In this document: in pieces, positions 21,684 through 34,145 of the stretch
Layout: each line of letters begins with the position of its first letter
Numbering within the stretch: position 1 is the stretch's first letter
Assembly (NCBI GenBank): GCA_030144725.1
Contig: JASKMD010000017.1
Coordinates: forward strand, 11,996,409 to 12,060,408
DNA: 64,000 nucleotides
Origin: Haematococcus lacustris
Lineage: Eukaryota > Chlorophyta > Chlorophyceae > Chlamydomonadales > Haematococcaceae
Reading direction: 5' to 3'
Translations under genes and position numbers: made by a program
Notes under the pieces: model-generated
The model's database searches: none
What the model was told of the DNA's origin: nothing
Seen by the model: only the letters and a program-made list of their open reading frames with translations

Positions 21684-24600
21684 ATGCGTAGCCCCATGCC
21701 CATTCTCCAATGTGGCCCTACGACGCAGTTGGGTCGGGGCGGCAAGCCCCGGCAATACTCCGCCAGCAAGAATCGAAAGCAAATCGGCTTGGACCAACAG
21801 CGAGAGAAGTGGATGCACCACTGTCTGAAAACAATTGTGAAAGTACGTACTTGCCCCTTTGAGACGGGCAGAGAGCCTTGATTATGCTGAGGTAGCTCTG
21901 CTCTACAAGTGTAAACTCATATGACTGCACCCAGGCATTGAAGAAGGCCAAGACATTTGAATCACGCAAGCTGTCACGGCGCCTGGTGCAAAGTAAAGAA
22001 GCAGCTGTAGCCAGCAGCACAGGTGCGTAAGAGCCAGTCCAGCGCTAGTGGGGTGACTATGATGCGCAAACTCTTGCACACCCACTCCAATGTCACACCA
22101 AGCTCTGACCCCTCATTGTCCCTTGACCCTTCCCTCAGCGCACCTCCATTTCACTGCCACAATGCTCACTTGACCAAGCCCTGAGAGCAGCCCTGCTCAA
22201 GTTGCAGGGCTCAGCACCAGGGCAAGTGACGCGGCCAAGCTACAGCAGCAGGTGGAGGCCCTGAAGGCTGTGGACCTGCAGCTACTGGCAGGCCAGGTAG
22301 GATGGCCACCCAGGCGACAGCTGCAATGCTGGCCAGCTCCACCCACAGTAGACTGCATGCATGCTTTGGGAAGAGAAGCAGACTACCCATGCTTGAGGAA
22401 CGAGACTCTCCATGTTTGGGAAAAGAAGGAGACGTGCTGGAGCGGTCACTACATGATCATTGCAGTGAAAGTTGGCAACAACACAAGCAAGCTAGGCACA
22501 GGCTGTCCAGGAGGCATGCCTGCGGACTTTGCTTGCCTCCAAGCCGCCTGTTCCTCTTTGCCACAGATTGCTACCAAGGCTGGACTGCGACCTGCTGCTG
22601 ATGACGGGCCGCTAGGCAGCGGGGCAGCAGCACCTGCAGGGCAGCCAGCTCCAGGCACCAAGGCTGTGGAGGTGAGGGTGGTCTGCGGCAGGGCGGCCTA
22701 CTGTAGGGCGCAAGGAGGAGCCACGGCAGGTGGAGCACAAGCAGCGCAGGGCCATGCTGGGAGCGGGGCAGGGATAAGAGGGCAAGGGGGCAGGGGACAG
22801 GGGCCGGGTCTAGGGCAGGGGCTGGGGCAGGGGCAGGGGCAGGATCTCTGGCAGGGGTTGAGGCCATGGAGCTGCTAGCCTGAGGTTTGATGTCCACATG
22901 CCTAGAACTAGGGGGCTGCAGCTAGCCGTGCCACCACATTTCGCTACCCCTTTTGGGACATTTGGCTAGCCACGTTCTGCTCCCTTCACTGCTGCCATTG
23001 CTGCTGAGGCTGGTGGTGAGATGACCACGTGGCATCACAACTTCACCATGGCTAGGCTGATTGTCGCAATCAGGCGCGTGCGGTGAAGGGAGCAGAGGCT
23101 ACAGACTGGCCTTGGCCTTAGCACATCCTCCCATCCTTTCCTTAACTTGAAACAAAAACGCAATGCATGGGCTGGGATGTGGCCATGCACTGGCAAAGGT
23201 TCGCACATGGTGCTTGTCGTGGAGGCAGCAGGCATGTAAACTGCATGCATGCATATAGACTGGGCAGGGGTGGGGCTGGACAGGTGCGCACAGGCATCTC
23301 CGCACGCCGGTCACCCAGTGCATGGTGTGGTGCATGGCGCACAGGTGGTGGCGCAGCGGCTCACCCGGGCAGGGTGTGTGCGTAAGCAGGTGCTGCAGAG
23401 TCAACAGGATTTCACCAACAAGTTTGGGGTGCTAGGTAGGCGTCGGCTGGCTCTAACACTCTGATGAGCACTACAGCACATTATCCCCCTACTAATGGGT
23501 GGGGGCTGTGTTATCTGCGATCGGAACTGTGTGTCTGTGACAAACATCCGGTACCAATACATAATTTCCTAACCCCCACACCCTTGCGAGGGTCGGGCGG
23601 TCGACGCTGGCATGAAACACATGCTCTGATGTAAGCAACAGCTTGAGCATTGCCTGGTGCACACATGCTACTGTGCTACAGGCTGCTGGGTTGGGCCTTG
23701 GGGGCTCAGTCTCGCACTACAGCTCAGCATGCAGCGGCTGGCTTACACAGCTGAACCTCCACCCTTCCCTGTGCAGCACCAGCAGCAGCTGTCTATACAT
23801 GTGTACCAGAATTGTATGTCTCTCTGTCGGAGGGTAGTAGTAACTGCCGGGCCTCCCTTATCCCTCACTTTTCCCCTCCCTTTATCTCTCCTTTTCCCTC
23901 CCCCTTCCTTCCCTTTCCCTGCCTTTTCCCTCCCTTTCCCCTCCCTTATCCCACCCTTTCCCCTCCCTATGCAACACCTGACCTCCCTGTCCTTCCCTGA
24001 CCCCCACCACAGTCCCTGTGCAGGTCCTCAACAGCAGGCGGTCAGCGGCAGCAGCGACAGCAGCAGCAGCGACAGCTCAGATGACCATGTGGACAAGGAG
24101 CCTGGCCATGGTGATGGCGACACAGCCAGCAGCAGCAGCAGCGGGGGAATAGAAGGGGAGGGTGGAGGGGAGGGCAGCAACGCCAGCGCAACCAAGGCAA
24201 CCCTGGGTCGCAGACATCAGTCGGGGAAAGGGGGAGGGGAGAGGGAGGCTGGCGATGCGCTGGGTGGGGACGGCCTGGCCGCTCAGCAAGTGCTCAGCAA
24301 GCCGGTGCAAGAGGGCAAGCTCGGGTGAGGATGCAGGGTTGTGTGTGAAGAGTAGCCATGCTGCCGCTGACCGCCTGCTGTTGAGGACCTGCACGGGGAC
24401 TGTGGTGGGGGTCAGGGAAGGGCAGGGAGGTCAGGTGTTGCACAGGGAGGGGAAAGGGAAGGTAAAGGGAGGGAAATGGCAGCCATGGAGTCATACACTG
24501 CATCACCCGGCTGGCGGCTGGAGGGCAGTGGTCCACCTCCCACTGCTGGCTGTGCACTGCTGGTTGTGCATGATTGACCCTGCACACACCAAGCAAGCTG

Positions 24601-26919
24601 TAGAGCATGGGCAGGTACCAGCAGCAAAGGCGCTGCACACTGAAGAAGAAAAGAAAAACATGCTTTCAGGCTCATGCTGCGCTCTTGCCATGCACACCAG
24701 TAGTCCTCCATGCAAGCCATGCAACCCCTCTCCCCTGAAGCCTGTGTGTCTCAATAGGTGTGATCAGCCCATCCAGTCTATGCACCTGCCATGCTCCATG
24801 GGAAGGGAGTTGAGGGGTCATGGGTGTTTGCTACAGGGGCCGGCTGAAGCAGGAGCAGTGGGATACAGCGGGAGCAGCAGCTGCCTAGAAGCTTGGCACT
24901 ACCCCTCACACCCATCCTTCACACCCTCACACCTAAACCAGCCTAGCATTATCAACGTAGTCATCACATAGGTTTTGCCAATGTGCAACATGCGTCGCGT
25001 GGCAGGCTAGGCAGGCTCTCAGGAACTGCGGATAGGCCCTGAGTGCAGCCTCCTAGAGAGCCTGTGTTGGGCTGCGTCACCTGGCTGCCTGTCTGTGTTT
25101 CCATAGCCGGCTAAAAGATGCTTGCGTCCTCATGCCTGTCAGTCTCGGGGTGCGTTGCAGGCAGCGCGCGGGCAGCTCACGGAAGCATGGCAGCGACGAC
25201 GGCGTGCTCAACCCCGCCGCCGCTATCCGCGGCATCGGTGCGTGCTTGCACGGCTCAGCAGCTCTCGCGGGGTTAGCGCCCGCCACCTTACCCGGCTGGG
25301 ACCAAGACTGTGTGTTTAAGGCTGGCAACTATAATGAAACGAAGACGCGCGCCAACGACGAGGACGATGACGGAGACAGCTTTGCCAGTGAGGATATGGA
25401 CGTGTTTCGCGAGTCCACGGCGCTGGCCCCCGCAAGCCAGGCCGGCTCTGACGATGATGTCAGCTTTTGCAGCGAAGACTTTGACAATGTGGACGTCCCG
25501 GGTCCCGCAGAACTAGAGCCAAAATTTGCCGGTCAAACAAAACGAGCCCGGGACGACGCCGCGGCACCCGACGCTACAAAGCGCGGGAAGCTTGGCGCAA
25601 CCAATGGCGCGCCTTCGGAAGCGCGGTCGATAAATCAGGCCGGGGAGGCCAAGAAAGGCAGCAAAAAGGCGCTGGGAAGAATTGACAGGTGGGTTTGATT
25701 GGAGGTCTGGTGACAAGGCTGGGACAGTCAAGCTGCTTCAGCTATGACATACACACTGGTTGTGATGGGGTCAGTGCTACAGGGGACACACACAGCTACA
25801 TGCATGCATGTGCGCATGGCTGTACTCGTGACAGTCGAGCAGCTTGTGTACTGAGGGCAGTCCTCGCCATGAGGAGATGGCGGCACCCACCACTGCTTGA
25901 TGACATCAACATGGCTTGCCTGCACCAGTCCACAACAACCCTCTTTGGTGGCTACACACACCATGTGCAGGTACCTGCGCAAGCACGACCCAGTGCTGGG
26001 TCAGGCAAAAAACCGGCTAGGGCAAAAAGCCCGGCGTGCCCTGTATGAGAAGAAGTACGGGACAGCTGCCCGCCACCTACAAGCCCAGACTGCTGCCACC
26101 GCAGCGGCAGGCTCAGGGGCAGCAGCAGCAGCAGGAGGGGCTAGGAGTGCAGGCAGCAAGGCCTGGGGCCCAAGGGCAGCGCCTGGGGGAAGAGGCGGTG
26201 CCACACATCAGGCACTGGGCCAGGCTGCTGCCCAGCCTCAGTCGTCTGGTACAAGGTTTCAGGCTGGTGAAAAGGGAGTGCCAGGCGGGGCCGGGAGGGG
26301 CCACCCCCGCCACGCTCCTGGTGGCAGCGCAAGCACTGGCATGGCAGTGGCGACGGCAGGGGAGCCGGCAGGGTCAGGCCCCCTCCACCCTTCCTGGGAG
26401 GCTCGCAAGCAGGCCAAAGCCCGTCTGGCTGCAAGCAGGCAGGCAGCAGCTGCCACCCCTGCCACCAAGATCACGTTTGGAGAAGATGGCAGCACCCTGC
26501 AGGTAGTCAGGCTGGACCGGCCTGGTGCTAGGCAAGCAGTTGAGGGGCGGGCAGGCGCGGTGGATAGCGCTGCTGGCCGCCCAGCGGCAGTACAGCGCGG
26601 TGGCGCCGCCGTTGTGGCATCAAAGGCGAATGGCATTACGGCAGAGGCGAAGCAGTCGGAGTGGCAACAGCGCAGTCGACCTGGGCATGGCAAACCGCGT
26701 CCTGCGGCACCGCTGAGACAGACAGCACCGTCGCCAGCACGACAGGCGATACCTGCGGCGCTGCAACGGCGAGACAGCTCACACGGCTTGGCGGTGCCGC
26801 ACGGCACCGCGGGGGACGCTAACGTCCACCCTTCCTGGGCAGCTAAGCAGCGCCAGAAGCAGCTTCAGTCGTTGACAGCCTCACCGGCTGCGGGGAACAA
26901 GATCGTGTTCGACGATTGA
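21684..26919 (+). CDS. BUD22: BUD22/SRFBP1-family ribosome biogenesis protein
   Basis: Eight exons: 21684-21842, 21935-22022, 22208-22296, 22567-22671, 23345-23435, 24024-24324, 25161-25688, 25971-26919; 769 aa with all phases compatible. The N-terminus has the basic helical region (MHHCLKTIVK, LKKAKTFESRKLSRRLVQSK, KLQQQVEALKAVDLQLLA). The middle is acidic/serine rich (DSSSSDSSDD; FASEDMDVF). The family core follows: GRIDRYLRKHDPVLGQAKNR, LGQKARRALYEKKYG. Two family-type LHPSWEA-like motifs occur (LHPSWEARKQAKA, VHPSWAAKQRQKQ), and the protein ends NKIVFDD, the classic BUD22/SRFBP1 C-terminus. In yeast BUD22 acts in 40S subunit assembly in the nucleolus; the same role is inferred. The Ala/Gly-rich stretch 360-520 is an algal expansion. 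Exon 6 is bracketed by a 100-bp inverted repeat. Confidence 0.88.
23950..24462. repeat. Inverted repeat (arms ~102 bp) around BUD22 exon 6
   Basis: Left arm 23950-24051 is almost exactly the reverse complement of 24361-24462 (about 95 of 102 positions by eye; spacer 309 bp). The left arm spans the end of intron 5, its AG acceptor at 24022-24023 and the first 28 bases of exon 6; the right arm is wholly in intron 6. Transcribed RNA could fold into a long hairpin enclosing the exon. Confidence 0.93.
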
Positions 26920-27697
26920 CAAGATTATCGCTGGGATTTCGCAGTGATCACGTCATTGTCGGCCGGGGCACCAGGGCTCGTTCCCTGGGAAGCTGGGGCC
27001 GGGCGGTCGTGAACTACGCATTTTGCAGGGCAGCGGCAGGGCATGAAGCCTACCCTGCGCTGTTCCTTGCATGCCTTGCCAGTCCCTGCCTAGCACCTGT
27101 GTGAGGATGCTGGAACCATTCAACCACCTTAGAGTACGACTTGAACCATATCTTACGGCACTGGAAGCCCCACACGTATAGCCTACTTGAAGCAGGGAGA
27201 CGGGCTGCACATGTGGGACATGCCTGCGTATCTTAGTGTAAAAGTCAAGCTCGTGAGCAAGTGCAGACTATATGTGGAGTAAGGCAGGTTTCCAGGGATC
27301 CCCATGAAAATAGGCTTTGCAAGTGAAGTACTGCAAGCTCCAATAGGGAGCCCAAGAATGGAACGTACTAACAGGGATGGGGTTTGTAGCAATTGAGGGT
27401 GCTTTTGTGAAGTGGTAGTGATGAAGCTGTGGTGGAGGGAGATTACCCGCAGGCAACACATTGATCTTGGGGGAAGAGAGGACTTGTTCTGAAGTGTGAC
27501 TCAGGCATGCCTGTACAGGCCTGTGTATACACGAATGCATCACGATGCTCGCATACATTCCATATGTTGCATGCCTGATGACGAACATTATCTCGAAACC
27601 CACCCATCCAATCAACGCTGAGCTCGCTCGTAGTTCCGGCACGTGGTGTGTGCAGCATGCGTGCTCGCACCGCAGCCTGTGAGTATCGCCACTAGCG
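26920..27697. other. Convergent intergenic region
   Basis: 3' UTR of BUD22 (TGTAA near 27236) faces the 3' UTR of the minus-strand gene ending at 27698. No exon or repeat is recognised. Confidence 0.45.
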
Positions 27698-30600
27698 TCA
27701 GTATGCATCGTTCTGTGTGCGCTCCGCTACGCAGCAGGCTTTGTTCCACGCGTTCTTCACTAGGAACGTATGCGCTAGTCGCAGGCGCGCCAACAGCCGC
27801 TTCACCTCCGGAGGAGCCGCTCCCGCTGCCTTCTGCGCCCGATCGCTTGCCACCCGACCGTTGACACGACCCGATCGTCTCCCGTCGCCCGCATGCTCGC
27901 GTTTCAGCAATAGCAGGGCAGCCTGGGCCTCGGCAGCATCTGGTAACAGGCCCGCAGCGGCTTGCGACTCCAACCACAGCTGCAGCAGGTGAAGCTGGAG
28001 CTGCAGCTGGCTGCGCAAGTGTGACATAGCGTGAGGTGGGCCTGGGCTCTGTAACTGCAGCACACGTCCCCCGAAAACAGCCATGGGACCCAGCACGTCC
28101 AGCCGCTGCTGCAGCTGCAGCACATGAGCCGGCGGCAAGGCCCTTAGCCACGGAGCTGACTGGAATATGACAGAAGGATCTGAGGACAGCTGGTGCTGGT
28201 GCTGGTGCTGGTGTACCGTGCTGGAGGGGGTGACCCTGTCATGCCCAAGCTCACCCCCTTTGTCTGCACCCGGCACAGGACCTGGGGCCCGCAGCAGCTG
28301 CCAGCACTGGTCAGGCAGCCACACCCCAAGTGGCCTGTCCATCAGCAGGCTGCTGACAGCCCGGGACTGCCCAGGGGCCCCCTCCCTGCCGCTGCTGGCA
28401 CTAGGAGGGGCGGGGAGGGGAGGGTGGGAGGGTGGAGGGAGCGGGAGGCTCTGCCTGGATCCTGTCTGGACACCCCCATACAGAGCTGCCAGGCTGTGAG
28501 CCGCAGCAGGGCCCCTGGAGCCAGCCCCTGCCCTGCCCTGCTGCCCGTGCTGCAGTCCAGGTAACCCAGCTGCTGCTCCTCGGGGCCCCTGCTGCTGCTG
28601 CTGCTCTTGTGCAGCCAGTGCCCTCAGGAAGCGATTACGCCAGCGAATGGCCTCCCGCTCCTCCTCCTCCCCATCCCCCTCGCCCTCCTCCCCCTGCCCT
28701 TGCACCCCCTCAGGTCGCTCAGCTGTGCCTCCTCTCCTCCCAGAGGTCACCTCTGGCCCCAGCCCCTCCCCCTCCCCTGCAGCAGCCTGGTCCGCCCGCT
28801 GCTGCATCTGGTCGTATTGCTGCCGCAGCTGCTGCACATCGGCCACCAGCTGCTGCACACTGGCCAGGCTGACCCCACTGCTGGTCCGGCCATGAGCTGC
28901 CACCTCACCCAGTGCTTGCACCAGCCAGGTCTGGGCCGCAATCAGGGTGGCATACAGCACCTGGGCTTGCTGCTGAAGCACCTCAGCGCTGCTGCTGCTG
29001 CCGATATCCTGACCAGGGCGGCCAGTTGCCAGGGCACCGGGCTGGGCTGCCGCTGATGGCATGCTAGGCACAGATGGCCACCCGGGTCCAGACCTGCGTG
29101 CTGCCTCCGGCCTCAGCCCTTGCCCTGCCTGCTGCAGCTGTTGGCAGCGCAGGTGCAGAGAGGAGGTGTAGTGGTTGCCTGCCTGTGTCACCAGCTTCTG
29201 CAGCCCACAGGCTGGGTCACAGCTTCCCGACTGACCATGCGCCTGGCCAGGGCCTGGCAGCTCAGCAGCTGCACCCAGCCTGCCGCTGTCCATGCTCTGT
29301 CCGCCTGGCCTCAAGCCTTGCAGTACCATTCGTTCCCCGCGCTGCACCGCCTCGTTGTACTGCTGTACTGCCCTACGGAAGCTGGGAGGAAGCTGCGGAA
29401 GCTGAGGCGGGGCTGGGGCCATCTCCTGGGGTTGTGGAGCCAGCTGGTGAGGGGAGGTAGCTCTGCCTGCCTGGCCCAGATCTGGTGAGGAGGTAGGTGC
29501 ACCTGCTTGCCTGACCGCCCGCGGTAGGCCCAGGTCTGTGAAGATGTCTTGGCTGGGAGTGGGGCAGGGGCTGCTGCCCGTGACCTGCCTGCTGGCCCTG
29601 GTGGGCAAGCGCCCGGGGCTGGGGTTGGGTCCACTGGCTGTGCGAGCAGGAGGGTGGGCAGCAGCGCCAGATGACCTGCACAGAGGCAGGGGCTGCGAGT
29701 TCAAGGGCATATGGTCGGGTAGGTGTGGAGGGAGGCAGGCAAGCAGGCGGGAGCTGGGCAGAACGCAGTAGGGTCTGTGGGCGGGTGGGCAGCTGATAGA
29801 CCAGTCAGTCAGGCGCGTGGTAACGCAGGGTAGGAGTCACGTGCGGCAGGCGGTACACAGCGGAAATAAGGAGCCAGAACAGGATCACCCAGCTTTTCTG
29901 CCAGCTTCTCGCCAGCTTCCAGCCTCCTGCTGACCTTCACCCTCACCTGGGGCCCCCCGCCTGCATCCCCCGCCCTGCCACAGCGACGGGCACTGCGCTG
30001 CGGCCAGTGGACATGGCGCGTGTGGCTCCCCGGCTCACACCACCCGGCCCCCCTGGCCTCTGGGGTGCCGTCTGCAACTGTGATTGAGGCCGTGCACTGC
30101 GCCCCTCCCCTGGGCCCTGCCCCAACCCACTGACTTCACTGCCACCGCTGGAGGGGGCCGGTGGAGGGTGCTGGGTGGTGGCTGGTGGGGCTGGTCGGGC
30201 TGTGGGCTGATGCTGAGGGGCCTTGTTAGAGGGAGGGGCCTGGGGCAGCACAGCCCTGGCTGCCTGCCTGGCGGCTGGCGCTGGCTGGGCAGTGTTCGCT
30301 GGGTCAGGGGGTGTGAGGACGCCTTGGCTGTTGTCTGCGATGCGGCAGCAGGGATGACAACCAGTCACCCAGTTATATCTGGGGTCACACTGTATGAGGT
30401 GGTAGCCGAGGATGGGAGCATGTATAAGGAGCTACTGTGGCACACCCTGCTGAGACTATCTTGCTTACATCTTGACATGCTAGTTGCGTGCATACTGACG
30501 CGCTTATTGCCATGCCATGCCATGCCATGCCATGCCATGCCATGCCATGCCATGCCATGCCATGCCATGCCATGCCATGCCATGCCATGCCATGCCATGC

Positions 30601-31357
30601 CATGCCATGCCATGCCATGCCATGCCATGCCATGCCATGCCATGCCATGCCATGCCATGCCATGCCATGCCATGCCATGCCATGCCATGGTTTCTAATAT
30701 ATAACCACTGTCATTCAGTAGGCAATCAGGGATATGTAGGAGCAGCCCTACGCCAGTAGCGGGTTGCTGGCTGGCTCAGCATGCTGTGTTAACAGACCTG
30801 CCTCCTGCACACGAGTGCGTGCAACCTTGCCGCCAGCCAGCCACGGCTCGGGCGTGGTGTTGGGATGGCACCTGTGGCAAAGTGCATTGGCAGGGATGGC
30901 AACACCCTCAGTCATGCAAAGTACTGCATGGCTGGCAAACCCCTGCGCCACATAAAGCTGCTCATAAACATGCATTCAGGCACAAGTACACACACAGAGA
31001 CAACACTCATGGACACATTCTCAACATCATGGCATTGCTTGCACACACATCCTGCAACATGTGCAGCTGGCATGGCTTCACTTAAGAGTACCTTGAGTAT
31101 TGCTATGCAGCTTGCAGCCGACACAGCAGGACATGCTGGGGTGGCCTAGGCAGCTCAAGCCTCCCTGACCTGCTGTGAAGACACGCCAGGCTCCCCTGGA
31201 GGTCGGACACTGCCTGCCTGGATGCAGCCGCGTGACCGGCCAACGAGCCATAGACCTCACCAAGGAAGACCGTGAGCTTTTCCAAACTTTGCAGAAGTTG
31301 GGTGGCCTCGCTTTGAGGTGGGGCATCAGGGACGATAGGCTGGGCGCTCTGGCGCAT
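27698..31357 (-). CDS. Large Pro/Gln-rich helical protein, unknown function
   Basis: Four exons (minus): 31357-31170, 30871-30798, 30334-29947, 29675-27698; 875 aa, phases consistent at every junction. N-terminal 62 residues look like a helical region ([35 protein letters not shown]). Residues 90-215 are Pro/Ala/Gln rich. The long last exon alternates low complexity with helices: [60 protein letters not shown], an acidic block ([20 protein letters not shown]), and near the C-terminus [19 protein letters not shown] and [14 protein letters not shown]. The coiled-coil plus low-complexity make-up would fit a nuclear scaffold or nucleoporin-like protein, but I see no named domain. Intron 30335-30797 contains a (CCATG)n array. 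Confidence 0.6.
30510..30690. repeat. (CCATG)n pentanucleotide array, ~36 units
   Basis: Perfect CATGC/CCATG units within an intron of the minus-strand gene. Each unit contains the palindrome CATG, so the array is rich in self-complementary sites. Confidence 0.98.
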
Positions 31358-31945
31358 CTACCGCGGTGAGTCCATCGGCATGCAGCGGAGAGCGGACATC
31401 ACCCGTGGGGGAGCTTTCAAATAGGAGGTGTACTGGGTTTCGAGGATGTCACATATGTAGCACTAGAATGTTTTTAAGAGACGGTATGTTATGTGCATAT
31501 GAGGAGCTGTTGGCTGCCCCCGTTGCAATTTGAAGATGGACTTAAGCAGGGCGAGTGAGAGGCTGCGTGAGGCAGGCATGCTGCAGTGCAAGGATGACGT
31601 GTCATCGCCACATGCAACGCACTAACATGTCAATCTGAGGCTTTCGCACTACACGCTTGAACGACACTTCACCAATCACAACTGCCTACTTTGCCCCCTT
31701 CCTCGCCAACGCACATACACATACACACACATCGTTACACCTCTACGGGATGGCCAACGCATCCCAACAACTGCCTCCCAACAACTGCCGTCTTTGCAGC
31801 TGGCGCATGCTTCACTGCCACATCACCCCCATACTTCAGGCTGCAGCTCCAGCTACTCCAAACACTGCTACCGAGTATGCAGCTAGAGTCTGTGCAGATA
31901 CACAGGCAGTGCTTCAGCACTATCTGCCCATGAGGCCACATCTCC
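31358..31945. other. Intergenic upstream of the Pro/Gln-rich gene and downstream of the YjbQ gene
   Basis: Both flanking genes are on the minus strand. A TTACA at ~31733 (TGTAA on the minus strand) lies about 210 bp after the YjbQ stop and is a good poly(A) candidate. CACATACACA repeats at 31712-31730. No gene seen. Confidence 0.45.
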
Positions 31946-33272
31946 TCATCTCTGCCAGGGCTGGGGATATTTTCGCCCATCACTCCTCCTCTGACCCTGA
32001 ATCGTGACCATGACGGACCTGGAGCCACCGTGGTTGCGGTGCTCGTTGAGGTACACGCCCTGCCAAGTGCCCAGCCCCAGCCGCCCCTTGCTCACTGGGA
32101 GCATGAGGCTGGCACCCATCAGCGAGCTCTGCAAAAGACATGTTTACACATACAGCGCATTGGTAAGAGAGACTGTGCTTCAGCCAGCATATTAACCTGG
32201 TCACAATGCTTGGTGGCTCCCACTGCGGATGCCATCAAGAGGCGCCAGCCTGCCTGGCAGACAGCAGTGGGTAGACCAAGCCATGCATGCATGTGCTTGG
32301 GTCAGCCCACCTTGACATGCGCTGGCATGTCGTCCGGACCCTCGTCATCATGGCGGTAGTGGGAGCCCTCTGGCGCCAACCGGTTCAGCGCATCCTGCAC
32401 AGGGCGGCTTCCCAGCCTCTGACATGAGCATGATAGAAAGTGTGATAACTACACATGGCGGCATGTTTTGCAGGACACATGCAAAACCACACCTCACTCA
32501 TGTACCTTAAAGAACCCATGTTGCTCTCGATGTTGCTGATGTAATCAAGCACAGGTGAATCTGGCAGGCTGGCACTGCTGGCAAAGCAGGCAAGCATCCA
32601 GCCCCTGAGGATGGCGTAGCCGGACTCACGTTCAGGTCCAGCGGCACATCAGGGCTAGCGTTCTCATTGATAGTCAGGCTTGCGCTGGTGTGCTGCACTT
32701 CAAGGAACAACAGTGCATCATCCAGCCAGCATTGAGCAGGCCATTGGGTGAGGCGATTTCCAGCTCTGCTTTTCACCAGTGTGGTGCATTTACACATCTC
32801 ATGATGCCAACCACCAAGGCCCATTGCCATGCAGCACTCACAAAACAGGTGCACCAGTCCCACATCAAACTCTGCAATCTCAGGTACGGCCTCATAGATT
32901 TGCCGTGTGACCACATGGCCTGCAGCCAAGTACACGAGCTCGTACCAATACAACACACACACACACACACAGATGGCACAAGGCTGAGTGCTGCAGTAGG
33001 ATGTGTACTCACATCCCCTGGCATGTGGCGCAAGCTGCACAGTGCGCTGGACCCATTCGGTAGGAAGAGGCGCCTTCACTGTAGGGGATGCCGGGGGTGA
33101 TGACATGCCTGTAGTACACAGCGGCGGCGTCGAGGCATGCTGCAAGCGGTGCTGGTAATGGGAAAGAGAAGGACGAGCAGCATCGCTTGCCTTGTGCTAA
33201 CACGGGTACGCCGGGCCGGGAGCAACGTGGAGCCAGGCTTGTTAATAAAGACTTGCCGATAGCGGCGTGCAT
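31946..33272 (-). CDS. YjbQ-family (UPF0047) protein
   Basis: Core exons (minus): 33078-33013, 32919-32842, 32697-32630, 32394-32311, 32128-31946. The order of conserved motifs is complete: TEWVQRTVQLAPHARGCHVV, YEAVPEIAEFDVGLVHLF, LQHTSASLTINENASPDVPL, RLAPEGSHYRHDDEGPDDMP, then SSLMGASLMLPVSKGRLGLG and TWQGVYLNEHRNHGGSRSVM. YjbQ proteins have thiamine-phosphate-synthase activity as a side reaction in bacteria; the true substrate is uncertain. Two N-termini are possible. The simpler starts at ATG 33106 (168 aa). The other uses ATG 33272 with an exon 33272-33191 encoding MHAAIGKSLLTSLAPRCSRP-type transit sequence and a GC-AG intron (CAAG|GCAAGC), in phase, giving 186 aa and plastid or mitochondrial targeting. 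Confidence 0.88.
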
Positions 33273-34145
33273 TATGGCCGATCCCAACACGTCAGCGCTT
33301 TCAGGTTTTTCCGTAGATATTCTTGGCCAAGGAGGGGAGGTTGAGCCGGGCTTGAGCTAAGAGGGGTTGAAAAAGGGCTGAGCTGGGGCTTTACGGGTTG
33401 AATGGGCAGGGCTAAGGCTGGGAGGGGTGGGGAGGAGGTGGGAGGTCAGGGATGGGGATGGGAGGGGGTAGCGTCACGTCAGTCCGGTCTTGCTCAAGGT
33501 GGACAAGCTGCCCGTAAACTGGACCTTCTGTTCAAATAAGTGATGTATCGCAAGGCCAGGCCAGTGCTTACCTAATGTTGTTGCTTGTTGAGCACATGAT
33601 TACAAACACCGCAGCTCCTTTTCCAAGCAAGCACTCTCAAGCAAGTATGCATCTCAATCTCCATTGCAAGCTACTGACAGTAGCGATTCTTTAGCGAGTC
33701 ACCAGCATATATACCGGACATTTGCACTTAGTTAGTCTTTACTTAGTTAGTCCTTACTCACTTAGTCCATCGCAAGTTGTCGGGAGCTAGCTTTTACTAA
33801 TCCCTCCGGGAGAGAACAATGGGAGAGGCGCCGGGTTGAGGCTCTGACCGTCCCTGAGGCGGACAGCATCAATCCCAGCTTAAACCTTCCCTGTCAAGGT
33901 CACGAGCTGGCCTAGAAATAGGCCATGGACAAGGTTCAACGCAGCCAAGGCTCATGCATCCTTCTTCTTCGAAAGGACATTGATGGTGAGCAGAGTGTAT
34001 GCTCTCTGATGAGCTGCAATGCTGTTCTAAGCCATAACATCCAGCCAGTCCCCAGCTGAACAAGTGTGCAGCCTGCATGTGATACCTGAGGTGTGAGAGT
34101 GTCCCGCTGCTGCTGTGTCTGGCAGGATGGGCACGGAACCGTGCT
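33273..34145. other. Divergent intergenic region between YjbQ and EF-hand genes
   Basis: 873 bp shared by two divergent genes. CTTACTTAGTTAGTC-like short repeats at 33733-33765. 33400-33470 is G-rich (GGGAGGGGTGGGGAGGAGG). No exon with support; the EF-hand gene could have an additional upstream non-coding exon here. Confidence 0.4.

Noticed and set aside
23657..24022. Plus-strand coding continuing upstream of BUD22 exon 6
   Set aside because: The open frame is a pyrimidine-rich intron (CCCTTTCCC-type) ending in a strong acceptor at 24023; phase with exon 5 requires the splice.
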